A stretch of DNA of 64,000 nucleotides from Struthidea cinerea. Lineage: Eukaryota; Chordata; Aves; Passeriformes; Corcoracidae. How positions within the stretch are numbered: position 1 is the first letter of the stretch; every line of letters starts with the position of its first letter. The notes under the pieces were generated by a model that worked only from the letters and a program-made list of their open reading frames with translations, made no database searches and had not been told where the DNA came from. Shown one piece after another: positions 26,301 to 39,300 of the stretch. Position numbers and translations under genes: made by a program. Location of the stretch: NCBI GenBank assembly GCA_013397865.1, contig VZTI01001771.1, positions 1,026,227-1,090,226 on the forward strand, given 5' to 3'.

Positions 26301-28835
26301 TGTGCATTTGTGCTGTACCACCATTAATAAAAATTCTATGAGCACATTCAGTAACTGATGAAAAGAACCCAGTCCCCTTCTATTGTCCTTTGTTCTGCAT
26401 CTGGCAGGGATCAAAACCAGCAGCAGGGTCTCACTCGTCAGGGGGAGAACCAAACACTGTGTGATGAAATATACCCATGCAAGGCAGTGTTCTTGCACAC
26501 CTCCTTTTCAGCTGAGGCAACACAAAGTTGATAGACAGCTAAGAGTGACGCTCCTCAGCTTTCAGTAATCAAATATTTGAAGGGCAGGCAAATAAGAGAA
26601 GGTGATGTTCCCAAATGTTTTCATGCCATGCACATACAAGAACCTATCCCTCTTCACCTAGTGTCATCAGGAAGTGGTTCTCCAGAATTTATTAGACCAG
26701 TTCTCTAGTTCAGCTGGGAATCATGCTTCTTTTGTTTGCACTTTTGAATTTTAAAGGAGGAGCATACTGTTTATATGTTGACTTCATGTGCATCTGCATC
26801 TGTGTGTAAATCTATGTAGAAAAGCTTAGCATAAAAGCTGGGAAAAATCATTAGAGTATTAGGCAATAGAAGCAACAAATCTACTCCCTTCACTTCACTG
26901 AAAGAAAAGTATGACAGGGAGCAAAACCCAAAGCAATACTCGACCCTGGTTTTTGGATGCTGGCTCTGAACTGTCAGTGGCCATTACATCAGATAAGCCA
27001 TAAGCCTAAGCCAAAGTCTAAAGCGTTATAAGGCCAGGAAGGTAAAAAGAATCAGGGCCAGTGCAAGCTTTAAAAGTCAGTAAAGAATTTTAAAGCCATA
27101 TGCTGCTTAACAGGCACCAGGGTAGAGGGAACGTGAGACTGGAGAAATATGATCTGCAGATCAAGTCCTAGTAACAATTCTGGCAGCAGCAACATTCAAA
27201 ACCATCTGCAGCCAGTTTAGCAAACAATCTGGAACACCACCAGGAACAAATTAAAATAGTCAATCCTGGAAGTCATGAAAGTCTGTATGAACAAGAGCCT
27301 GAGCAAATGAAATGGTGTTTTCATGAGAATATCTTGCAATATTCTCAAAAAACATCAAAAGATTTTTTTTTGCCCTCTCCTTCATGTGAAGACAAAAAGC
27401 TGAAAGGAGAGTCACGTGGGTAGGCAGAAAGAAACGTGTTTCAGCACTGGAGCTCCAAAGCAATCAAAATGCCACAGATTTCACTGGAAGCAATATTAAT
27501 ACAAGTCAGGAAGAGTCCTCCTGTACACTGCAGGGCCTCAGACCCGGATATTCCACTACGCTTTGCAGCACATGTTGAGTGCAGGAGCTGGGAAGCAAAT
27601 GTGCTGAGAAATCCCACGGAGAGGGGTGTGGGTGAGAAAACTGGCTAGCATATGCCGTGCTCCGACATGTAGCAATTGAACTCTCACTACATGGATCTCA
27701 TTGTGCAGCACCTCCTCCAGCAAGTGAAAAAAAACTGTGCATGTGTGTAAGAGGTTAGGAGCTTAGGATGCGGTGCCAACAGGAAACGGAAAAGGGGAGA
27801 CAAGTAGAAAAACAGGCAGTTGCGGAAAATGCAAGGAAACACAACTCCATTAATGCTATCCAGCGAGCATCGTGAATTGTCTGGGGTGAAGAACAAGAGA
27901 GAAAGTGCTTTCACAAAGGCCCACACGCTGGACACAGCACAGTCAGGGACCTCTGTTGTGGACTAGATCCCCTCTTTTGGGGGAACTTCTGTCTACTAAG
28001 TCCAGGCATGAGAGGCATCTCCCCCTCTTGCTGCTCCAGCACCATGACCTGCTCTGCTCCAGCAGAGAGAGCAAAGGCTTTCCCACCTACTACTCAAGTC
28101 ACCCTCCTTTTTAACCTGGGAAAGACAGGAAGGTTTTCAGTTGTGAATTTGTCTGGATTTTTTTGAGTCAAAAGGAAAGCTGAATTCAATCCAAATCCCT
28201 GGCACTTCAGATTCTTGCTAGTTTAGCTGAATACCAGGAGCTACTGGAGAGCTCTTTTCACAGAGCAGTTTGACCCACCAGCACAGATGGAGACGCAGAA
28301 CATATGATCTGGGCCAGGTTCTTGTTCAGATACTGCAGGGTGTGAACAGGCGAGTTTCATGCAGTGTCTATTAAAAGGAACATTAGCATGATATTAGCTT
28401 GTTTTTGAGCAGCCAGGAGGACAACATGAGAACAAAAAATTAATTGCAGATTAATAGTGCTGTGACTTCTGGTTTAGTCACTCTGCTCTTACCTTTATTA
28501 CTCTAGAATTAATAGCTATTAAAGCAGAATTGTGTCCACTTTAATTGCAAGTATATGTCCTATCCTCTTTGGCTTTGACAGGCAAGGTGAAACTGAACCC
28601 TTGGTCCCAGACCTGAGGAGGGTTATGTTCTAGGGTTTCTGGCATAATAACAGAGCTGTGATGGAGCTGGCTCATTCCCAAGCCCTGCTGCTCCTTTACT
28701 TTGCCCAGGAGAAGGGTGGTTAAGCTCACAGCAAGTCAGGGCTGATCTCGCACTAGGTGACTGTCTCATTGCCATTCTCTTTCCGTTGGTTATGCCATGA
28801 TTATTTTCAGTCCAGCCCTAAATCTCCAGTCAGAG
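23351..28835. other. Intergenic, nothing recognised besides a pyrimidine tract
   Basis: The longest open frame is 25721-26146 on the minus strand, with no recognisable domain. Otherwise AT-rich unique sequence, with the 25534-25576 pyrimidine tract. Confidence 0.7.
25534..25576 (+). repeat. Pure pyrimidine tract, 43 nt
   Basis: An uninterrupted run of T and C (including a block of nine or more C) in a wider T/C-rich area at 25420-25610. Low-complexity sequence. Confidence 0.9.
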
Positions 28836-28855
28836 TAAAATAAAATAAAATAAAA
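28836..28855 (+). repeat. (TAAAA)n microsatellite at gap edge
   Basis: About four units of taaaa run directly into the N-run. A related degenerate aaaatgaat/ataaaat repeat occurs at about 30424-30470. Confidence 0.85.
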
Positions 28856-29282
28856 NNNNNNNNNNNNNNNNNNNNNNNNNNNNNNNNNNNNNNNNNNNNN
28901 NNNNNNNNNNNNNNNNNNNNNNNNNNNNNNNNNNNNNNNNNNNNNNNNNNNNNNNNNNNNNNNNNNNNNNNNNNNNNNNNNNNNNNNNNNNNNNNNNNNN
29001 NNNNNNNNNNNNNNNNNNNNNNNNNNNNNNNNNNNNNNNNNNNNNNNNNNNNNNNNNNNNNNNNNNNNNNNNNNNNNNNNNNNNNNNNNNNNNNNNNNNN
29101 NNNNNNNNNNNNNNNNNNNNNNNNNNNNNNNNNNNNNNNNNNNNNNNNNNNNNNNNNNNNNNNNNNNNNNNNNNNNNNNNNNNNNNNNNNNNNNNNNNNN
29201 NNNNNNNNNNNNNNNNNNNNNNNNNNNNNNNNNNNNNNNNNNNNNNNNNNNNNNNNNNNNNNNNNNNNNNNNNNNNNNNNNN
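28856..29282. other. Assembly gap (427 N)
   Basis: All bases are N. The gap lies between an A-rich microsatellite and a GC-rich block. Apparent long open frames across it on the minus strand are artefacts of translating N. Confidence 0.99.
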
Positions 29283-29510
29283 GGCCGAGGGGGCCCGTCC
29301 CGGCACAGCCCTGCGCCTGGGAGCAGCCGGACAGCGCTGGTGACCGCGGCATTCCGGGGCTGGGCAGCTGCCCAAGCCCCACGGCAGGAGCCCCGTCCTT
29401 GTGCTGCTGATGGATGGCCCGCAGAGCCGGGCAAGGGGCGACCTCTCTCCTGCACCTCCACGGGGCCCCGAAACTCCGACGTGGCCGATCCTACCAAGCG
29501 AGGCAGCAAA
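29283..29510. promoter_or_regulatory. CpG island-like block beside the gap
   Basis: About 20 CpG dinucleotides occur in roughly 230 bp of GC-rich sequence (for example gaccgcggc and ctccgacgtggccg), in sharp contrast to the AT-rich surroundings. Such blocks often mark promoters, so an unannotated transcript could start here, but a GC-rich repeat is also possible. No TATA box, first exon or coding sequence can be supported, and part of the block is probably inside the gap. Confidence 0.5.
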
Positions 29511-32500
29511 GACAGGTTTAAAAATAGAAGGCAAGTTCCATTTTCATTCTCATCTGTGTCCCAGCTCCTCATTTCATGCCCAAACTTCAGTCCATCCCTA
29601 CACCCCACGGTAGCAAAGCTACTAACAACACAAGCGCACACGTGCTGGGGTTGATACCAGAGTAGAACCAGAGAGCAAGACGTGAGCCAAGAAAACGCCT
29701 AGTGAAAGCCTAAAGTCCAGCTCATGTGCCCTGTCCTTGCCCTCGTCCTCCTCTCCTTACAGCAGGAGCAAGAGGGCTGCAGTATTCGGGCATCACACCA
29801 AAGATGGTGATGTATAATCAATAGGAAACCCCAGATTCCCCTTCAGCCCCCAGAGAGGAGGTCACTGGATACCTCAACCTGCCAGAAAAGACCTGCCTCT
29901 GGAGGTCTTCAAAGCCCCTTATCCTTCTTGGTCACCTGCTAAACTCAGTGCTTAGGGAATATAAGCACTGAGTTTAGTAGGACTGTTTCATTAGGTACCC
30001 ACAGCACAAATCTACATTTGGCAGACAGTGCCAGACCTGTCATGCACCCTATTTTGCAAAATATTTTTTCCAAACTTAAAAATGCTTTATTTATTTCTGC
30101 ATCTATTTTTTCTTTGAAGGACTTGAAGCCAACCAAATAAACTCGTGAAAATAGATATAATTTCTCATGTTTTCTGTAAGGCTCCCAATTCACCATAATA
30201 TCTAACAGGCCACAGGAAAAAGTATTTTTCCACAGCTTCTAAATCCCCAGTAAATTAATTAAAGAAGTAGAAATAAAGATAAAAATACTTAATCACTTTT
30301 ACCCAATATTATTGTATCATTTTGTTCAGGGTAGAAAGGCCCAGAACTTTGTAAAGCTAATAGACCACAATATTTAGAGCAGATCTCATGATTTGTGAGG
30401 TATAACAAGTCCTCAGGAGCAAAAAAATAAAATGAATTGAATAAAATGAATAAAATAAAATGAATTGGAAAAAAAAGATGAAAAGGAGTAAGGAAGCCAT
30501 AGCTAGAGTTCTTGCCATTTTTATTGAATAGGATATCCTGCCTACAACTTTCAGAACAAAATGGCCAGCACAAAAGAAACCTGGGTTTTCTCACCTCTCT
30601 TTAAAGAATTGTATTTTCACATACTTTCCTTATATGTTGAGGAAGGATGAATGAACTGTGGATGTTTTTAAAGAGCAAATGTATGACCATTTGCTGTACC
30701 CCAAGAAGCGATTAGAAGGGAGATCCCATACCTCTTAGACACACACAGAATTCCTCACTGATCTTAAGAGATAATTGAGATTCTCATATCCACAGGAGCG
30801 GAAAACCTGAAGTCCCAGTAGCTAATTTGTGGACAAATGAAGTCAACACCCAAAAAGACACAAGACACAAGCAGGTGATTGCAGCAGGAATACTTTGTGC
30901 TCATAGAAACACTTCATGAATCTTGGGTGAAACTCTGAGGCTGAATGTAAAAATAAAAGTATTCTTTATTCTCTATTATACTTTACTAGTGAAATAGTTT
31001 TATTTCTGGGAAAGAAAAACTGAAATAATTTAAAATTATTGTAATTAAGTACTTATGAGCCTATTGATTAAGAAATAGACTAATCATAGTATTTCAAATG
31101 GAAAATTTGTTCAATGAAAGAAATATCCATTATTTTCTCATTTCAAAATTGTCCTAGTTTTCTGGCCCCCAGAAGGGGCAATTATGACTTGAACTGTTCA
31201 GAGGTCTGCTATTGAATAAATGCATTAAACCTCTGTTTCTCTTGTGTACTGACATCCATCAATCAAGATCATTGCTTCACCATCAGTCACCTGGTAAGAG
31301 AAATAGTGCTGTGATTGTAATAGCATATGATCGATATCTTCTGCTTTGAAGATAAATCTCATCCCAGTAAACGCCTTGTCTGCCGCCAGCAAGAGACTAT
31401 TACTCTACAAAAATATGCTGTTTCTTTCAGATTACCTCTTAATTAAAAGTTTATGGCTCTTCTATTAAAAGTATGGTCAGGAAGGCAATTTCTTATGTAA
31501 AGCCAAAGCTAACTAGGTCTGTGGTAGAAACGGAAGGAAGACAGAAAAGCTGCTTCCCCTGGCCCTTGGCTCCAGATGCTGCCTCCTGGTTATAGTCACG
31601 CTCCGTTCCCAAGAATGATGCTTCACACAGGGTATCTAAAACGGCTTATGATAGCTTCTGACCTGTACCTATATCATCCAGCCAGATGTGTCTTTAAAAG
31701 TGCATTATCCACCCTAGCCTAACTTTATTTCAATCAGAATTAAAGTTGATAAAACCAAGAAAACACTTCTATTTAAACAATGAAACTAATATCTCAGAAA
31801 TTGCTCCTGAAAAAATATTTTGCAATTAATTTGTAGTATTTTGTATAATGGTGTTACTATTTTTAATGGAAACTAGAGACAATTTGGAATTTAAAAAATA
31901 ATTTTAGAATAAGCAACATGCTTATCAGTGTTTCTATGGACTCTTGAAATAATATTTTGCAAGAAATTTGCATTTCATTTTTTTTCTCACAGGTTCTAAA
32001 GATTCCACTGGGAAGAAAAAAGCCCCAGACCTTGAGCAGAGTGAAATTTTGTCCAGCACAAAAATCAGTGACAAAAAAATCTATTGACTTGGATGGGGTA
32101 AGCTAGTCTAGAACAACTGGAATTTCCATCATTGTAGTAATTTTCCTTTTAAATACTTCTCAGGTTAATACCATAGCCTTGCTGTTTTCTTATAAAGTCT
32201 GTTTTGTTTTAAAACATTCCCCATAATGTTGTAGAGTAAAATTATTTTGTATGAGAGTAGACTCAGTTAAGAACTAAATTTTTTTCCCATAGTTCTTCCT
32301 TTTTTGGCAGGAAATCCATGTAAAGCTCACAAAAAAAGAGGATTAGCACCTTGAAATTGAAATAATTTCTACAAATGGGGGTGTAGAGAGAAGCTGTGGT
32401 TCTGAAAATTTACAGGAAGTGAAAAGCTGTGTATCAACTATCCAAACTCTCCTTCCAGATAGTGAACGGGGGGTGATTCATCTTTCCATTAGTCAGTTCA

Positions 32501-33134
32501 CATGATATATGTCCAATTACTTCAAAGATATAAATGGATATAAAGCTTAGGGTACTCTGAGATTTCAAGACAGCTTTAAGTGGCTTCAGTGGGAATTGCA
32601 TTTATGTATCTAAGGGGAGAATTCAGCTGTTGATATTTAAAACGTAGAATCTCAACATCCTAAAAAATGTTGCAAGAATCTGAAAGAGTGGTCAGCTTAG
32701 TTTTTTTTTTCTCAAGAGAGATAGGAATGCTGCAACTTACATGACATAGATAACAATAATTTGAAAAGATGGATATTCACATCAACAAGGATGTGGTTTT
32801 TAAGTGCAGTGATGCAATTCAGATAGGAGGCCTGAATCTCAGATCAGAAAGAATTCCTGCGTTTATGCCAATTTCATTTCAGACAGATTTCTGAAAGTAA
32901 TAAAGCAAATTTGGGAGAGCTCAGGGTTAAGGACTGCTGCTTATTTATTTTTCTTTGGAGCAGTTTGTTGGGCTGACTTGTAATGCCCTCATGCCCCTCT
33001 GCAAGGAATGGACCTGCTTACGTGGTAATGACTCTTTAGAGTGAGGCGATTTCAGCCAACTCTGAGAAGAGTACTGTGCTGTCCACCAACACTGCAGTTG
33101 GTTTAGTTTGGGAGTGGGGAACCTGTACCTCCTT
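29511..33134. other. Intergenic sequence between the two CpG-rich patches
   Basis: Holds the 29935-29981 hairpin and an A/T-rich degenerate repeat near 30424-30470. No exon recognised. Confidence 0.7.
29935..29981 (+). repeat. Near-perfect 20-bp hairpin with 7-nt loop
   Basis: The left arm 29935-29954 pairs with 29962-29981 around the loop gggaata. The core arm aaactcagtgctta is perfectly matched by taagcactgagttt. Outside it the pairing continues for six more positions, including one G-T pair that would be G-U in a plus-strand RNA. Function unknown: it could be a small hairpin RNA, a palindromic transposon end or a chance palindrome. Confidence 0.8.
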
Positions 33135-33370
33135 CGGTCCCAGAGACTCTCTCCGCTTTTTCTGCAGTATGAGGAGGGGAGGAGCAGCAGCAGTGCAGAC
33201 CGTCAGGGATTTACCAAGCCACGCGTTTTCTGGCTTTGGCAGGATGGCTGCAGGTCGTGCCCAGAAGCGCGCGTAGGGGAGTGCTCAGCGGCTGAGCTGT
33301 GCGAGAGCCAGCAAGATCAGCGCTTCTTAGCATACGCGTTTGTGCGTCTTATTCTCCGCAGATGCCAAGT
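33135..33370. promoter_or_regulatory. Second CpG-rich patch in the desert
   Basis: About 16 CpGs occur in some 240 bp, including agaagcgcgcgtag, the densest part. Two overlapping plus-strand open frames (33076-33276 and 33108-33398) cross it but resemble no family I know. It may be a small CpG island, a regulatory element or decayed repeat. Confidence 0.35.
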
Positions 33371-36300
33371 CAAGGGGCACCAGGACAGGAACCAGTAGTT
33401 ATTATTTTCTGCTAATATTTGTTTCTCAGCATAATGTACAGTTAGTAGAATTACGCATTTCTGTCAGTATGGTTGTGTCTGGTGGAAGCAAGTGCACCCT
33501 GCTTAATTTCAGACTTGCAAAGGAACTTTATTTCATGCTATGTTTTTCTTGCAAGAAAATCCAGACAATATATTAGAAGGAAAGCTTTTCTGTCCCATTT
33601 TACCCTCTTACATTTAGTCACTTGACTCTCTTTAGCTCACTTGTGTCTCACAAAATCTCCTTTGGGCAGTGGTAGCATAGCTAAAAGCTCAAAGATTTAT
33701 GACTTCAATTGTTTAGCTCGCTGGCAATAATGCATCATGATAGAAGCAATTGTTGGAACAGGCAGCTATGATACCATTCTTTTATGAAAAACTGTAGCTG
33801 GAGATAAGGAAGGCAAAAGAAGTCTCTTGTGAATATTATTATCCTCTGGAAATTATCCCAAAAAGATTTGCAGTTTCTCTATAGACTGTGGCTAGAGTTC
33901 ATTGATCCACAGACTATCATCCTGAATAGAGATTAAAAACAGATGGCCGTAGATCTCGGCTTGGCTACAAATCTCAAAAGAAATAAGAGGGAGTACAGTG
34001 GTGACTGACCACAAATGAAAGCATTGAAAGGATTCGTCTTTTTTTTTCTTTAATTCCCTATTTCATTCCTCTGTAGTTTTATACAAAGTCCATTGTACTT
34101 AAAACTCAAATAATATCAACATAGAGAAGGTATGCAAAGTATACTGAAGTAGATCAAAATTATACAAAGTATCCTAAAAATACACTATGAAGTCTTTTAT
34201 GTGGGACTTTGTTAGGTTATTGTGCTGGAGCAGTGCATTGTCAGTGAAAAGGGTCTTTGTATAAACTGACTTGAACTGATGGTAATCCATTTGCTTTAGT
34301 GGCTCAGGTCAAGTGAAGAGTAGGTATAAATTATGTGCCCTCATAAAAGTGATAAATATACTCGAGTTAAGACAATACAGATGAACCCCCAAATATTTTT
34401 AACTGTCAGGCCAAAATCCTTGGTTTTATTTAACATATACACATATGCAGATTTGTTAATATAATAAAAGTTATCAGTCTTCATGCAAGCTTATAGACCA
34501 AGATTTCCCAACATCTACATCTTTTTTCATAGTTTCAAATTTCCATTATTACACAGTGCCATTCAAATTTTTGAGTAATAATTCCTTCTCTTTTTTCTCC
34601 TTTGAATTAAATTAAGGGGAGAGATGAAATTCTGGTATTTCTCATTAAATAAAAATTCTAGAAATCTGTAGTACATGCTGGTTGAAGCAATCTATTTTGG
34701 CTATCTGTCTAGTGCTATTGTATTCTAATCTCAACAATATTATTCTAGCAAAATAAAAAATCACTGTTTCAAATGTAAAAATTCTTGAGATTCCAGTTAT
34801 AATTCTAGATATTTTGTTTGGACTTTATGTTATGTTAAGTCTCCCTTACACATAGTATGATATTAAATGCATTTGAATAGGATAGTAAATAAAACCAATT
34901 AAAGAATAAATCAATTTTGGTTTTACTTTTTTCATTGTACATTTGCTCAAAATCTGAGTATTTTGAGAATAATGACATTGCAATTTTATCAGGAAGCTGT
35001 TTCATAAAATTGTCTTCTGTTTCTCTGAGATAAAAAGTCACAAGATTGGTTAGTCAGTGAAATACCCATAGAGTTCATTATTCAGTTTTAGTTCAGCTTT
35101 TTAAAACATTTTCAAACACAAATTGAGTGCAAAGAGTTTTCAGCAGGAATCTCCGTAAATACCAACAAATTACTGGAATCAACAATTTAGTCATGATTAC
35201 ATAATCAATGTTATTGTTATAAGCATCTAGTGTGAATAGAGCATTGTTTCTGTTTTTAGATTAAGAGCATTTTTATTTTGCATTTCGTTCTTGGTGCTAG
35301 TGTTCAAGCATAGCTGTGCATTCTTCAAAGTCGCTATCAAAGAAGTAGAGAAACTTTACAGGTCTGTTATTCAAGTGTTAGTAAGAATTAGGTGCAAAAT
35401 ACTGACCAAAACTCACCTTTTTTCAACATTGACAGTGCGTGAAATACATGAATTAATTAACCGAGTTGCTGTTTATCATTAATGGATGATGAAAAAAAAT
35501 AGTTTCAGCTTGGTTTAAGTTCATGGAACAGCATCCAAGTATTAAAAGGGTGTCAGCCATTCACAGTCTGCCTGTGTTAGCATCTCCTGGAATGGGTAAC
35601 AACTTGGAAACGCAGCACCACAGAAGCTTTGGTCAAGACAGCTCCATCTTCTGAGTTAAAATCTGGATCTTTTAAGCAGCTAAAACATCGGATGCCACTC
35701 AGACTGAGCCTTTGGAAGGATGTTAAGGGTTTTCAGCTGAACAGCTACTGAGGCTCTTATCTCCCATAAATTAAACTTGCTTTTCCCTGGTAGATTATAA
35801 TTTCATTTACATCATTGTTATTCTCTAGCAGCATGGAAGTGTTCAATTTTCATTTACAGTAGGTTAAATTGGCAACGTTCTATCAAAATATTTTCCCTAG
35901 TGAAAAATTGTTTTGCAGTTAACATGAAATTTTACTAAAAGAATTTAAAACTGTTCATCCTTTTAATTAATAATACAAAAACTCAAATAAAAACTAAATA
36001 TTTTTTCTTTTACTGGTGGACAAAAAGCACTTCACTTTCATGTTTCATGTACCAAACCAGTATAACTGCTGGAACAAGGGGCTTTTTTAATCAAAACAGT
36101 TTCTTTCCCCTGCCCAATCCCTTCTCAAAGAATGAAAATAAAGGTTTTTTTTTCCAGAATAAAATATAAGAATTTATTTGTTCTGACATACTTACCCTCT
36201 CTTTAACCAGCTCTGATTTGGGATGCCATTGGGTACTGTCAAAATTCACCTATGATGCAGAGCAGGGAATATCTCAGCCACGTCAGCTCTTCTTAAGGGT

Positions 36301-39300
36301 TCAATCCATAAATCCAGCTCCTTTTGATGATGTTTTTTGATGGCCAGTGAACTGATCTCGGGGATGCTCTGCCTTTTCTGCCATGGTAAGACCTAGCTCC
36401 CCTCAAATCTCAGATTGGAGAAGACAACATTATTGCCTTTTTTCCAGATTTGACTCCATGAAAAAAAATTGTAAAAATTATGACAATTTTGAAAACACTA
36501 CCTCTGATAGTAGATATTCCTTCTTTTCTGTCCTTTGTGATTGAATTCTGATGTAAGTTAGACTAACTAATTTAAGAACCCTAGCAGAGGAAAACTTAAA
36601 TGGATATATCAGTTTTAAAGTTATAATCCAATATGTAACTTATCTTTCAGACTATAAAAGGAGACCAAGAGACTACCTGTTTCTAGAATATTGTACATGT
36701 GTATGTGTAGGTTTCTACTTAGGTGATAAGAAACAGGTTCCTCCAAAATACAGAGAGCAGTGCTTGTATATTGAGGAAATGGGAATGTTTTGAAATGAAT
36801 ATATAAAGGAAGTTACTGCTTTGGTTCAGTAAGTTTGTACAAAGAATGCTAAATTAGATGTGGTAATCCTATAGCAAAATTAATTCCCTTTTCATCCTCA
36901 TGAACTAACGTAGCTCTACAAGTCTGTGATTGTAAGCAAGATGTCACCTACACTGGCTGAACAGGGTTTGAAAAATGGGAATGCATAATCCACTGATTGT
37001 TGACAAAAAAAGTTCAGACCTTCAACACAAAATGCTAGACAATTTAGAGTTCAGCTACATAGTTTTGAACTCTGTGGGGGAGCTGGACAAAAATGAAAAA
37101 AATTCATTAAAGCAAATGTCAGCCAAGTTTGCAATGCCTCTTTGATTAGCAAAAATGGCTTTGCATGTTATGCCTTAGAGTGCTTCCTTAAGGTCCCATT
37201 TCCCTAATTTTCTAAATGTGGTCTTATTAACTCTTCATGTACTGACTTCTTGTCACTGGTGCAATAATGAGCGCTCTTCCTCCCTGGCTGTGTTGGTTAC
37301 CAGCTGCAAAACACATTCATGATTCTCAACTGCCAAAGCAAATTATTTTTTATTCATTCTCCTTTCTTATAACTTTTTCTTGTCCGTTTGATACGTCATT
37401 AAAAAAAAACAAACAAAAACGCCAGATCCCTTATCATGCCGAGTGCTGTTTTCTTAGTGAGTATTTTTCCCATTTGTATTTCCATGCTCAGGCAGAACAG
37501 CGCATGAAATTTGCATGGAGATCTCAGGTGGGAGTCTAAATAGCCTCCCAAGACTCCACACCTTTCTGATCAAGTGTCTGGCTCAGAATACCATTGCTAC
37601 AGTGGTTAAGAATTATTTTGTACAAAAAAACCCTCTTCAATAGCCCAGACTCAAATCCTGAAGTGTTGATTATGTGAACAGTGGATGTGAACAATGAATC
37701 AAAATGTCCTGCTGTTAAAATGACTGTTGTATCACCATATTTTTGAAGATAGGCATTATTTTGCTGTAATTTACAATGTCTTACATGCTGCAATGCCAGG
37801 CAGCTGCTCAGCCAAGAGTGGCAAGGAAGGTTAACTAAAGTTCCTGTCTCCAGAAGTCAGATGATATTATTGATTGCACTGTTGTATAAAGAAGGAAACA
37901 AGGAAGCCACATTAATTTTAATTTTGTTGACTAGCCATCATACTGAAGGGTCAAAGAAGAAGGAATGCCTTATGAAAACAAGTGGAAACATTTGAAAGGA
38001 ATAATTATTCACAAGATCAGAATGGAAAAAAATACAACGGGAGTTGTGTATTTGTGTGTGCTGTAAATGATATTACAGACTACAAATTCTAGGATGGAGT
38101 GAGATGTATTCAGAATATCTGCTTTGCTTCAGAATAGAGACAAAGATGCTTATATTTAAAAAAAAATGCAAAAAAATTGACGGTAGAATCAGTCTTACTA
38201 GCCAGAGATGGTAAGTCATAGCTACATATATCTTCTACGGGAATGACACACTGGGAAACATAAACTATCTAAATAGGGCTCCTATTTCATTCTGTGGACT
38301 GCCCAGGGAGCTGTGTAACCTTCACTCACTGACAGGTCTTTCGAATTTAAACGTCTGTTGGACATGCAAGTCCATTTTAAGCACTATAGTAGCTCGTTAG
38401 AACGTCTTGTTGCTCCTAACCAGTTGTGTGACCAGCTTGAAGGAGAATGTTCCCTGCAGAGTCCATTGGCAAAACTAGTATAAAATAATCCACTGAAATC
38501 TCTGTGTGCAGTTATAGGCCTGGCAAGGGATAGTGAATTAATTCTTTCTGGGACTGGGACAAATGCTGGCAAAATAGAGAGAGGTTTGCAGCAACTTTTT
38601 TTCTTTTGCTGTGTTTTTGTAGGAGGCAGTCTAGATGTGGACTGACATGCAATAATCATTGAATTCATCCGTTTTGAACAAATGCGAAAAAGCTTAACTT
38701 GGTGAATTTATAATATTTTTGCATTTATTGCATTGTAGGAGAAATTAGATGACACCACAAATGAAATAATTAGAAAGTCCTCCACAAGGATTTTAGGGGA
38801 TGGAAGCATTTTCAATAATAGAACACTTGTTTAAAGGCTTTTAGCAAAACTTCTTCCCTCTTCTTTTGGCTTTACGTCTATTTTGAATCACAACATGGCT
38901 GGTTTACCCTTCTACCCTTCTACTGTCACTGTTTTTTTCTGGAAATATTTTTCATCGGATAGGAGTGTCCTGTACAGCAGGGGAAGAAAACATTCTTGCT
39001 TGTTCAAAAGAAAATCCAAAGGTTTCACTGTGGAATGAGAAAGGGTCTGATGACATTTTCTAGCATCTAGCAAATCATGCTGTCATGCATAGGGAAAAAG
39101 CCACTAAAATATCCCCAGCTAAAATACCACAAAATTATGTAGAGCTCAATCCTAGGGAGCCATCTGCCATGTGAAAGCTCCACTGATTTCTAAAGGCGTT
39201 CATTGCAGGCAGGTTTGCAGAACTGGACGCATAATTTGTCCCTTTTAGAAACCATAGCTGTTGAAAAGAAATCCTCATCAAAAACACGAGTGGCAGAGGA

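Noticed and set aside
28790..29641. Open frames of 191-283 codons across the N-run on the minus strand
   Set aside because: Most of the residues are translated N; the real flanks encode only short, non-homologous peptides.
33661..33760. Possible U4 snRNA pseudogene (ctttgggcagtggtagcata resembles the U4 start)
   Set aside because: Similarity fades after about 20 bases and the U4 stem sequences cannot be found.
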